A stretch of 64,000 nt of DNA from JAENVU01 sp963756815 (GTDB taxonomy: Bacteria; Actinomycetota; Acidimicrobiia; IMCC26256; JAENVU01): the NCBI GenBank assembly GCA_963756815.1, contig CAVWPR010000046.1:124001-188000 (forward strand), written 5' to 3'. Below the pieces are notes generated by a model, which worked only from the letters and a program-made list of their open reading frames with translations, searched no databases and was not told where the DNA came from. This document shows positions 57,271 through 64,000 of this stretch, one piece after another (within the stretch, counting starts at the first letter, position 1; the number at the start of each line of letters is the position of its first letter). The translations under genes were made by a program, and so were the position numbers.

Positions 57271-57816
57271 ATGAGCGATCCGAACGGTGGCGCGGACGAG
57301 GGCCGCAGGAACCGGCGACCGACGATGGCCGGGTTCTCCGCGGCACGCGGCGCGGCGTTGGTGGCCGTCGCGGTGATCATCGGCGTGGTGCTGTTGCAAA
57401 CCATTGACGACGGCAACGACGGCCCGGTCGGCGACGGCGGTCCCGCCTCGACGACCACCACCACGACCACGGTGCCCACATCGACCGACTCGTCCGGTTC
57501 GTCGAGCGCGACGACCGCTACCACCGCGAAGGCCGCGCCGCTCCCGCCCGCGCAGGTGACGGTGCGGGTGCTCAACGGCTCGGGTCAGGCGGGCGCGGCA
57601 GGGACGCTCACCAACACGCTGAAGGCCAAGGGCTACAAGACGCTGGTGGCGACCGACGCGTCGCCGCGTACGGGCACGGTCGTCTACGCCAAGGCCGGCA
57701 GCACCACCGAGTGCACGACGCTGTCGACCTCGGTGCAGAACGCCAAGGTGCAGCCGATGCCGACCCCCGTTCCGGGTGGCCAGGACGCCGACTGCATCGT
57801 CGTCATCGGGAGCTGA
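57271..57816 (+). CDS. Membrane-anchored LytR C-terminal (LytR_C) domain protein
   Basis: 181 residues: charged N-terminus, one helix (GAALVAVAVIIGVVLLQ), a Thr/Ser-rich linker, then a LytR_C domain (VTVRVLNGSGQAGAAGTLTN, LKAKGYKTLV, VVYAKAGSTTEC, DADCIVVIGS). The domain is found attached to LCP wall-polymer transferases or alone, as here. The catalytic LCP domain is absent. Probably a wall-associated accessory protein. It overlaps otsB by 41 bases. Confidence 0.83.
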   Translation: MSDPNGGADEGRRNRRPTMAGFSAARGAALVAVAVIIGVVLLQTIDDGNDGPVGDGGPASTTTTTTTVPTSTDSSGSSSATTATTAKAAPLPPAQVTVRVLNGSGQAGAAGTLTNTLKAKGYKTLVATDASPRTGTVVYAKAGSTTECTTLSTSVQNAKVQPMPTPVPGGQDADCIVVIGS

Positions 57817-58600
57817 CATCGCGGCGGACCCCGCCCTCGCCGAGGCCCTGCGCACGTTGGGCGCCGACCCGGACGGCACCGCGCTCGTCATGGACTTCGA
57901 CGGCACCCTGAGCGACATCGTGGCGCGTCCCGACGACGCCCGGCCGCGTGCCGAGGTCGTGCCCCTCCTGCGCGCGCTCGTCGACCGGTTCGCACTCGTC
58001 GGCATCGTCAGCGGTCGCCCGGTCGAGTTCCTCCGCACCCATGTGCCGGTGCCCGCGCTCGCCCTCGTCGGCCAGTACGGGCTCGAGCGATCGGTGGGCG
58101 ACGAGATCGTGGCCGATCCCCGGGTCGAGCCGTTCCTCGATGCGGTGGCCGACGTGGCGGCCCGGGCCGACACGGAGCTGCCCGGTGTCCTGGTGGAGCG
58201 CAAGGGCCGCATCGCGGTGACGCTGCACTGGCGGACCGAGTCGGACCGGGCGGCCGAGGGCCGGGACTGGGCCGACCGCGTCGCCGCCGAGACCGGCCTG
58301 GCCCTCTACCCGACGCGCATGGCGGCGGAGCTGCGACCTCCGGTCGGCGTCGACAAGGGCGACGCGGTCGCGGCGCTCGTCTCGTCCCACCGGGTCGCGA
58401 TGTTCGCGGGCGACGACCACGGGGACCTCGCGGCCTTCGACGCGCTCGCCCGGCTCCGGCGCGACGGCGAGCTCGACGCCGCCGTCCGGGTTGCGGTGCG
58501 GTCGCCGGAGGAACCGGCCGAGCTCGTACCGCGCACCGATGTGGCGGTCGACGGTCCGGCCGGGTTCGTCGGTCTGCTCGCCGCGCTGGCCGCGCCCTGA
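57776..58600 (+). CDS. otsB: Trehalose-6-phosphate phosphatase (HAD family)
   Basis: Removes phosphate from trehalose-6-phosphate; by its fold it might also act on glucosyl-3-phosphoglycerate. Up to 274 residues: motif I LVMDFDGTLSDIV, motif II VGIVSGRPVEFLRTHV, the GQYGLERS cap segment, GRIAVTLHWR, RMAAELRPPVGVDKGDAVAA (motif III Lys) and FAGDDHGDLAAFDAL (motif IV). GTG 57776 is the longest in-frame start, overlapping the LytR_C gene; other in-frame starts before the motif are TTG only. Confidence 0.88.
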   Translation: MARTPTASSSSGADIAADPALAEALRTLGADPDGTALVMDFDGTLSDIVARPDDARPRAEVVPLLRALVDRFALVGIVSGRPVEFLRTHVPVPALALVGQYGLERSVGDEIVADPRVEPFLDAVADVAARADTELPGVLVERKGRIAVTLHWRTESDRAAEGRDWADRVAAETGLALYPTRMAAELRPPVGVDKGDAVAALVSSHRVAMFAGDDHGDLAAFDALARLRRDGELDAAVRVAVRSPEEPAELVPRTDVAVDGPAGFVGLLAALAAP

Positions 58601-58636
58601 CGCGCGATCCGCCGCGCGACCGAGGAGCGGGACGCG

Positions 58637-60016
58637 TCAGTCCGCGAGCCGAGCCGGCTGGGCGCGGGCGACGAGATCGTCCAGCCAACGGTCGGCGGGG
58701 TGCGCGAGCGCCGAGGTCCGGAGCCCGATCGCGCGTGCTGCGCGCTCGTCGGGGTCCATCGTGAGCGCGGTGTCGAGCGCACTCGCGGTCTGACTCACGT
58801 CGAAGGGGTGCACGGCGACGCTGTGGTCCGCGAGCAGGTCGTACGCACCCGCCTCTCGCGACAGGCACAGCACGGCGTCGCGTTCGCTCAGGAGCGGGCC
58901 TTCCATCGCGACGAGGTTGAGGCCGTCGCGCACGGGGTTCACGAGCAGCACGTCGGCCTGCTGCAGGGCCGCGACCGAACGGGGGAAGTCGTCGCGGGTG
59001 TCGACGATCACCGGCTCCCAGTCACCGCGGCCCCAGCGCTCGTTGATGTCGGCCGCGGTGGCCTCGACGGCGGCGCGGTAGTCGCGGTACTCGCGGAGCG
59101 ACTCGCGCGACGGGTTGAGCATCGCGACGAAGCTCACCCGCTCCCGCCACGCGGGCCGGGTCTCGAGCAGCTCGTCGAACGCGAGGAAGCCGCGCACGAT
59201 GTTCTTCGAGAGCTCGAGCCGGTCGGCGCGCACGATGCACCGACGGTCGCCGACCCGGTCGGCGAGGTGCTTCCCGGCCGCAGCGGCGGCGTCGCTCGCG
59301 CCCACCTCCCGGAGCGACGGCGCGTCGGGACCGAAGGTCGTCGCGAATGCGCCGGCCCCCTCCCGGTTCCCCCGCTCGTGGACGCAGAGCCGGAACGCGT
59401 GGACCCAATGGTCGGTGTGGAACCCGGCGGGCGCGGCCGTGAGCGACGAGAAGATGTCGTCGGTGACGGCGTCCGGGAGCATCGCGAGCTCGCTCGGCGA
59501 GCCGAACGGCGTGTGCGTGAAGTGCGTGACCGCGAGGTCGGGCCGCAGCTGCGCCAGCTCGCCGGCGACGAGGAGGAGCTGCAGGTCCTGGACCAGGACC
59601 ACGTCGCCCTCGGCCGCCGACTCGGCCACCGCCTCGGCGAAGACGCGGTTGATGGCCCGGTACGCGTCCCAGGCCTCGTGGAGCGCGGCATCGAACACGG
59701 GCTCACGCGAGGAGTCGAACAGGCCGTGGAAGCAGAACCAGAGGACCTGGTTGGAGATCACGTCGTAGTGGAGCCGGTGCGCTTCCCGATCCAACGCCAG
59801 GAGCTCGACCGCCAGCCCGGGGACCGACACGGCGCCGGCCTTCACTGCCTCCCGGTCGTCGTCGCCGATCGCCGCCGCGATCCAGGTGGCGTCCTCGCGG
59901 TTGCGCAGCAGTGGGGCGAGTGCGCTGACGACACCACCGGCGCCGCGCTTGGCGGTGAACGATCCGTCGTCGGTACGTCGGAAGCTGACGGGACCGCGAT
60001 GGGAGACGACGATCAC
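58637..60016 (-). CDS. otsA: Trehalose-6-phosphate synthase (GT20)
   Basis: 459 residues; transfers glucose from NDP-glucose to glucose-6-phosphate. Motifs: VVSHRGPVSFRRTDDGSF (usual SNRGPVS, with His for Asn), KRGAGGVVSALAP, LWFCFHGLFD, VVLVQDLQLLLVAGEL, THFTHTPFGSPSE, RADRLELSKNIVRGFLAFDE, PVRDGLNLVAMEG. The glucose-phosphate acceptor could instead be glycerol-3-phosphate (glucosylglycerol-phosphate synthase is a close relative). GTG 60016, three bases downstream of treT on the same strand, so the two form an operon. Confidence 0.88.
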   Translation of the reverse strand: MIVVSHRGPVSFRRTDDGSFTAKRGAGGVVSALAPLLRNREDATWIAAAIGDDDREAVKAGAVSVPGLAVELLALDREAHRLHYDVISNQVLWFCFHGLFDSSREPVFDAALHEAWDAYRAINRVFAEAVAESAAEGDVVLVQDLQLLLVAGELAQLRPDLAVTHFTHTPFGSPSELAMLPDAVTDDIFSSLTAAPAGFHTDHWVHAFRLCVHERGNREGAGAFATTFGPDAPSLREVGASDAAAAAGKHLADRVGDRRCIVRADRLELSKNIVRGFLAFDELLETRPAWRERVSFVAMLNPSRESLREYRDYRAAVEATAADINERWGRGDWEPVIVDTRDDFPRSVAALQQADVLLVNPVRDGLNLVAMEGPLLSERDAVLCLSREAGAYDLLADHSVAVHPFDVSQTASALDTALTMDPDERAARAIGLRTSALAHPADRWLDDLVARAQPARLAD

Positions 60017-60019
60017 CGG

Positions 60020-61270
60020 TCAGTCCGACAGCGACGTGAAGAGCCCGACCCAGTCCTCGAGCTCGCGCGTCGAGAGGAAGTTGCGACGGACGTGCTCGCG
60101 CCCGGCGGCGCCCTTGCGGTCGGCGCCGTCGGGATCCTTCAGCAGATCGAGTGACCGCGCCGCGCATTCCTCGATCGAGTCGACGAGGTAGCCGTTCTCG
60201 CCGTCACGGATCTGGAGCGCGATGCCGCCGGCGCGTCCGCCGATGACGGGCCGTCCCTTCCAGAGGCCCTCGCTCACCGTGAGCCCGAAGCCCTCCCGCA
60301 GCGACTTCTGGATGACGACGTCGGCCGAGCGCTGGAACGCGTTGATCTGCACGTTGCCGACCTGCTGGATGTTCGACAGCAGATGGATGTCGGAGTCGCC
60401 GTCGCGTGCCGCGTCGACGTCCTGCCAGACCTGGAAGCCCTCGGGATCGTCGGTGGCCATCGAACCTGCCAGTACCAGCTGCACGTCGGGGATCTCCTCG
60501 CGGACGATGCGGTACGCCTCGATGACGCCGAGCGGATCCTTCCACGGGTCGTACCGACTCACCTGACAGAGCGTCGGCCGGTCGGGATCGATGCCGTACT
60601 GCTTCGAGATCTCGCGCACGAAGGGCGCGGGCAGATCGAGGTTCTTCACCGACAGCGGGTCGATGCACGGCGGCGCCTGCACGACGCGGTCCATCGAGAG
60701 CGACGCCGGGACGAACTCGGGCATCGTCCAGACCGACGCGTCGTGCTGCTCCACGTAGGGTCGGAAGAACTCCCAGACCTCGGGGTTCGCGTCGGTGAGG
60801 TCGATGTGGCAGCGCCAGATCCACTTCGTGTTCGGGCCGTTGACCGACGACGACGACGAGAGCGCGAGCAGCGCCGCCGGCTGGGGATCGTGGATCACCA
60901 CGAAATCGAACTCGCCCTCGAGCAGCAGCGCGTTGTCGAGCACCTTCTCGAGGTAGGTGCGCTGCATGGCCGCGGTCCACTCGATCGGCGCGCCCTGGAG
61001 CGCGTTGTGGACCTGCTTCGTGACTGCGAAGAACTCGTCGCTGCCGTGGATCACCTCCCATTCGGCCTCGATGCCGAGATCGCGCAGCAGCGGGACGTGC
61101 GTCGCGAGCAGCTCGGCCACGCCGCCGCCGTACGCGGTGGCGTTCACGTGCAGGATCCGCGCCCCCGACAGGGGCGCGGCGGCGGACCGGACGCGCTCGA
61201 TGGCCTCCTCGCCCGCGACCTCGCGGTAGTCGTCGAGGTGCTTCTCCAGGAGTGGGACGCGTTCGAGCAC
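60020..61270 (-). CDS. treT: Trehalose synthase TreT (GT4, NDP-glucose + glucose)
   Basis: Reversible one-step trehalose synthase. 416 residues. Very close to archaeal TreT: LDDYREVAGEEAIERVRSAA, ILHVNATAYGGGVAELLATH, FFAVTKQVHNALQG, VVIHDPQPAALLAL, WIWRCHIDLTDANPEVWEFF, QVSRYDPWKDPLGVIEAYRI, FQRSADVVIQKSLREGFGLT (GT4 E-x7-E). Start GTG 61270 has GAGGA six bases upstream; an upstream GTG (61312) adds an Arg-rich 14-residue leader and is less likely. Confidence 0.9.
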   Translation of the reverse strand: MLERVPLLEKHLDDYREVAGEEAIERVRSAAAPLSGARILHVNATAYGGGVAELLATHVPLLRDLGIEAEWEVIHGSDEFFAVTKQVHNALQGAPIEWTAAMQRTYLEKVLDNALLLEGEFDFVVIHDPQPAALLALSSSSSVNGPNTKWIWRCHIDLTDANPEVWEFFRPYVEQHDASVWTMPEFVPASLSMDRVVQAPPCIDPLSVKNLDLPAPFVREISKQYGIDPDRPTLCQVSRYDPWKDPLGVIEAYRIVREEIPDVQLVLAGSMATDDPEGFQVWQDVDAARDGDSDIHLLSNIQQVGNVQINAFQRSADVVIQKSLREGFGLTVSEGLWKGRPVIGGRAGGIALQIRDGENGYLVDSIEECAARSLDLLKDPDGADRKGAAGREHVRRNFLSTRELEDWVGLFTSLSD

Positions 61271-61388
61271 GGAAATCCTCGGGGGACGGCGGCGACGCCC
61301 CGACTCTGACACCCGATTCCCCCTCTGGGGGTGGATTCCGGGCAGAAGTCGGTGCGGCCTTCGACGGGGGCGGTCAATCTATGCGTCG

Positions 61389-62409
61389 ATGATCGGTACG
61401 GCGGTGGCCTGTCCTGACAAGTTTCGCGGCAGCCTCACCGCGGCGGCCGCCGCCGCCGCCATGGCGCACGGCCTGCGCACGGCCGGCGCCGAGGTCGTGA
61501 TCGAGCTGCCGTTGGCCGACGGCGGTGAGGGGACGCTCGACGTGATCCTCGCCACACGCGGCGGGGCCCGCCGGACCGCCAGGGTCACCGGGCCGCTCGG
61601 TGACGAGGTCGAGGCCGAATGGGCCATGCTCGGTGACGGCACCGCGATCGTGGAGATGGCCAGGGCCAGCGGGCACGCCCTCGTCGACCCGGCCCGGCGG
61701 GATCCGCTCGAGGCGAGCACCCGCGGGACCGGCGAGCTGATCGCCGCGGCGATCCGGGCCGGGGCGAACGAGGTGATCGTCGGCGTCGGCGGCAGCGCGA
61801 CGACCGACGGCGGACTGGCCGCGGTGCAGGCCCTCGACTGGTCCTTCCGGGGCGTTCCGGTGACCGTGGCCTGCGACGTGACCACCGCCTTCACCGATGC
61901 CGCGGTCGTCTACGGGCCACAGAAGGGCGCGTCGGACGCCCAGGTCGCGCTCCTCACCCGCCGGCTCGGCCAGCTCGCGGGCGTCTATGGCGATCGCACC
62001 GGTGTCGACGTCACCGCGCTCGAGTTCGCGGGCGCCGCGGGTGGGCTCGCCGGCGGGCTCGCGGCGATCGGCGCGCGGCTCGAGCCGGGCTTCGACGTGG
62101 TCGCCGATCTCGTCGGGCTCGAGGATGCCGTCGCCGGCGCGGACCTCGTCGTCACCGGGGAGGGCAAGCTCGACGCGACGAGCTTCGCCGGCAAGGTGGT
62201 GGGCGGCGTGCTCGAGCTCGCGGCCGACGCCGACGTCGGCCGGCGCGGCGTCATCGCGGGCCAGGTCACCGACGAGGCACGCGAGGAGGCGTCGGTCCTC
62301 GGCCCCGTGACGGTGCTCGCGCTCACCGACCGCGTCTGGCATGCGGGCGAGGCCTTCGCGCGCCGCCCTGCTCGTCGAGGAGGCAGCGGTCGAGCTGGCG
62401 CGCGGCTGA
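61389..62409 (+). CDS. glxK: Glycerate kinase (one frame break)
   Basis: Type I glycerate kinase (GlxK/GarK family), makes 2-phosphoglycerate. About 339 residues: ACPDKFRGSLTAAAAAAAMA, PLADGGEGTLDV, GTGELIAAAI, GVGGSATTDGGLAA, VACDVTTAFTDAAVVYGPQK, GAAGGLAGGLAAIGA and TGEGKLDATSFAGK. An extra C near 62363 shifts the tail; ARALLVEEAAVELARG ends at TGA 62407-62409 in the other frame. Its position between treT and gpgS, which uses phosphoglycerate, suggests a link to glucosylglycerate synthesis or recycling. Confidence 0.9.
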
Positions 62410-62420
62410 ACCCGACGTCC

Positions 62421-62612
62421 GGTCGGCGCAGGAAGGTGGCTGCGCCGTGCGATCGCGCTCCGGGGCCGGAGTCGTGGGTCCGGGCGGTGCGCGTCGACGC
62501 TCGACGCCCGGTCGGCGCAGGAAGGTGGCTGCGCCGTGCGATCGCGCTCCGGGGCCGGAGTCGTGGGTCCGGGCGGTGCGCGTCGACGCTTCGACGCCCG
62601 GTCGGCGCAGGA
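62421..62612. repeat. Tandem 89/90-bp repeat, three hairpins per unit
   Basis: Two full units (62421-62509 and 62510-62599) and the first 13 bases of a third (62600-62612). They differ only near the end (one T inserted) and at the first bases. Each unit has perfect hairpins CGGCGCAG/CTGCGCCG (8 bp, 62424-62447 and 62513-62536), CTCCGG/CCGGAG (6 bp) and GCGTCGA/TCGACGC (7 bp); the T insertion lies in the loop of the third. Located between the convergent glxK and gpgS stops, so bidirectional termination is one possible role. Confidence 0.85.
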
Positions 62613-62622
62613 ATTGCAGGTG

Positions 62623-63570
62623 TCAGCCCGCGGCGCGGAGCTCGAGCCCGAACTTCTCGCAGTACGCAGGGATCGTGACGATGGGCGGGCGTTCCGCCGC
62701 GTCCACGTCGACGCGCTCGGGCTCGAAGGCCTCGGTGAACTGCGTCAGCGTCGTGTGGTCGATGTCGGTGAGCCCGGCCCGCCGCAACGCGGTCACGAGG
62801 ATCGACGTCGCCTGCGCGCCGAGCTCGTCGAGCGGACGGTTGCGGTGCTCGCGCACGCCGAGGTCGACCTGGGCGGTCGCGCCGAGCCCGACGCGCGCCA
62901 CGATGTCGACGAGGAGCCCGAGCTCGACGCCCCAACCCTGGACGAACGGGACCGCTTCGAGCACGTCGCGGCGCCCGGCGTACTCACCGCCGAGGGGCTG
63001 GATGAAGCCGGCGAGCTCGGGGAAGAGGACCGAGAGCAGCGGACGGGCGAGCAGCTCGGTGACCCGGCCGCCGCCGGTCGGCTCACCGTGGAGCGGCCGG
63101 CGGTAGTACCCCTTGACGAACGCGGTTCCCGGATCCGTCACGAGCGGTCCGAGCAGCCCGGTGACGAAGTGCGGTGCGAAGTTGCGGATGTCGGCGTCGA
63201 GCCAGCACACCAGGTCGCCACTCGCCGCGTGCAGCGACTTCCACATCGCGTTGCCCTTGCCCGAGCCCCGCGGCGTCCCGGGGAGCACGTCGTCCACGCC
63301 CAGGACGCGAGCGCCCTCCCACGCCGCGGCCTCGGCGGTGGCGTCGGTCGAGCGGTCGTCGATGACGACGACCTCGTCGACGAGCGGGACCGCCTCCATG
63401 AGGGTCCGGCGCACGGTGGCCACGATGTGGCCGACGGTCGCCTCCTCGTCGCGGGCGGGCAGGCACACGGAGATCCGCAGGCCCTGGTCGGCCTTCCGGG
63501 CCACGAGGTCGTCACGATCGAAGTCCGAGGCGTGCCGGGGTACGGGGGAGAGCGCGGGGGGCGTCGCCAC
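62623..63570 (-). CDS. gpgS: Glucosyl-3-phosphoglycerate synthase
   Basis: GT81 (GT2-like) transferase joining NDP-glucose and 3-phosphoglycerate, first step to glucosylglycerate. 315 residues: ISVCLPARDEEATVGHIVAT, DEVVVIDDRSTDATAEAA, GSGKGNAMWKSLHAASGDLV, CWLDADIRNFAPHFVTGLLG (metal DxD), VKGYYRRPLHG, FIQPLGGEYAGRRDVLEAVP, GWGVELGLLVDI and EHRNRPLDELG. GTG 63570 is seven bases after a TACGCT box; the open frame upstream is Pro/Arg-rich. The phosphatase GpgP is not in the window unless OtsB or another HAD substitutes. Confidence 0.93.
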   Translation of the reverse strand: MATPPALSPVPRHASDFDRDDLVARKADQGLRISVCLPARDEEATVGHIVATVRRTLMEAVPLVDEVVVIDDRSTDATAEAAAWEGARVLGVDDVLPGTPRGSGKGNAMWKSLHAASGDLVCWLDADIRNFAPHFVTGLLGPLVTDPGTAFVKGYYRRPLHGEPTGGGRVTELLARPLLSVLFPELAGFIQPLGGEYAGRRDVLEAVPFVQGWGVELGLLVDIVARVGLGATAQVDLGVREHRNRPLDELGAQATSILVTALRRAGLTDIDHTTLTQFTEAFEPERVDVDAAERPPIVTIPAYCEKFGLELRAAG

Positions 63571-63583
63571 GGCGCAGAGCGTA
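63571..63583 (-). promoter_or_regulatory. Predicted leaderless promoter of gpgS
   Basis: Minus strand: TACGCT (63578-63583), seven bases, GTG 63570. Confidence 0.52.
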
Positions 63584-63625
63584 GGTGGCCCACCGGGGCG
63601 GTCCGGCCCCGGGCCCGTTTGCGTT

Positions 63626-63654
63626 TTGGGACCGCGGAGGCGCCCGTCTAACAT
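63626..63654 (+). promoter_or_regulatory. Promoter of the SAM riboswitch-thrC transcript
   Basis: TTGGGA (63626-63631), 17-base spacer, TAACAT (63649-63654); transcription would start about 7 bases later, just before the riboswitch P1 stem. Confidence 0.65.
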
Positions 63655-63666
63655 GACGATTTCACG

Positions 63667-63766
63667 CGCTCATCCAGAGCGGCTGAGGGACGGGCCCGAC
63701 GACGCCGCGGCAACCAGCGAACCGAGCCATCGGGGAGCCAGGTGCCAATGCCCGAACGATGAGAGA
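63667..63766 (+). ncRNA. SAM-I (S-box) riboswitch
   Basis: Canonical SAM-I elements in order: P1 CTCATC (63669-63674) pairing with GATGAG (63758-63763), CAGAGCGGCTGAGGGA, CGGGCCCGA, CCGCGGCAACC, GGTGCCAATGCCCGAACGAT. SAM binding normally lowers expression of the downstream gene, here threonine synthase. Immediately 3' lies GCCCA-N5-TGGGC (63767-63781). Confidence 0.95.
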
Positions 63767-63863
63767 GCCCAGAGCGTGGGCACCCGGACCACCGGACTCC
63801 CGCTCGACGGCGCTCGAACCGAGGGGAGGACTCCGGTCCGATCCAGAGCGCGCCGAGCAGAGC

Positions 63864-63892
63864 GAGCGGGCAACCGCTCCCCAGACCTGGAG
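63864..63892 (+). promoter_or_regulatory. Alternative hairpins around the thrC ribosome-binding site
   Basis: GAGCGG (63864-63869) can pair with CCGCTC (63874-63879); alternatively CTCC (63877-63880) pairs with GGAG (63889-63892), the ribosome-binding site ten bases before ATG. The two use the same CTC and exclude each other, so one would expose and the other hide the site. Confidence 0.45.
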
Positions 63893-63901
63893 AATCCCGA
63901 C

Positions 63902-64000
63902 ATGGCCCATGTGCACGCGTTGCGATGCCGTGAGTGCGGACGTGAGTACGACGTCGCACCGATCTTCACCTGCGAGTGGTGCTTCGGCCCGCTCGAGGTG
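63902..64000 (+). CDS. thrC: Threonine synthase, 5' part (continues past window)
   Basis: Only 33 residues are visible: MAHVHALRCRECGREYDVAP, then IFTCEWCFGPLEV. This is the N-terminal zinc-ribbon-like segment (CxxC...CxxC) with the phrase C-x-x-CFGPLEV that begins many long threonine synthases of actinobacteria and other groups. It would convert O-phosphohomoserine to threonine using PLP. The SAM riboswitch upstream makes sense because homoserine is the branch point between threonine and methionine. GGAG at 63889-63892. Confidence 0.85.
   Translation, partial: MAHVHALRCRECGREYDVAPIFTCEWCFGPLEV

Noticed and set aside
62421..62612. CRISPR array
   Set aside because: The 89-bp units are direct tandem copies without unique spacers, and no cas genes are present.

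Overview
The window is about 70% G+C, gene dense, and full of genes beginning with GTG. The content points to the phylum Actinomycetota, most likely class Acidimicrobiia or a close relative; this rests on gene content, not on a marker phylogeny. Supporting genes are carD, a SigH-type ECF factor with a zinc anti-sigma factor, F420-type and mycothiol-type enzymes, clpC, radA-disA, and the tilS-hpt-ftsH-folE order. There is no phage, transposase, rRNA or CRISPR array. It is core chromosome with a few accessory metabolic genes.

Layout. 1-9.7 kb: 3' part of kdpD, kdpE, a DedA protein, topA, an MFS exporter, tmk, holB. 9.7-13.2 kb: tRNA-Thr(CGT), then a leftward unit of a KdpD-like membrane receptor without kinase, a KimA-type potassium importer and a stand-alone cyclic-nucleotide-binding protein. 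13.3-20.3 kb: aldehyde dehydrogenase, small-molecule kinase, ArsR/SRPBCC pair, acetyltransferases, lspA, acyl-CoA dehydrogenase. 20.4-36 kb: sigH and anti-sigma, DUF2342 peptidase-like protein, tilS, hpt, ftsH, then a long cofactor cluster for folate (folE, folP, folB, folK), pantothenate/CoA (DUF2520, panC, coaX) and NAD (nadB, nadC). 36-46.5 kb: hydrolase, ZIP transporter, P450, F420-type protein, polyprenyl synthase, clpC, lipoprotein, flavin monooxygenase, HAD phosphatase. 46.5-57.1 kb: radA, disA, Crp-type regulator, carD, a PIN-TRAM protein, ispD, ispF, cysS, rlmB and tRNA-Thr(TGT). 57.3-63.6 kb: a compatible-solute island (otsB, otsA, treT, glycerate kinase, gpgS). The window ends in a SAM-I riboswitch and the start of thrC.

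Three themes link the genes. First, potassium and second messengers: KdpD/KdpE, KimA beside a KdpD-like receptor and a cNMP-binding protein, and DisA, which makes the c-di-AMP that controls KimA and Kdp in other bacteria. Second, a cofactor supercluster with coupled GTGA/ATGA gene junctions. Third, trehalose and glucosylglycerate osmolytes.

Many genes appear to use leaderless mRNAs: a TANNNT -10 box lies 6-8 bases before the ATG or GTG. One such start opens a 14-codon leader ORF whose stop overlaps the nadB start. Notable non-coding structures are two tandem 89-90 bp units with three hairpins each (62421-62612) and a partial duplication around a GC-rich insert in the ispF tail (54598-54757). 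At least 20 single-base frame breaks disrupt 15 genes, several of them normally essential, so they are probably sequence errors; those genes are annotated across the breaks.
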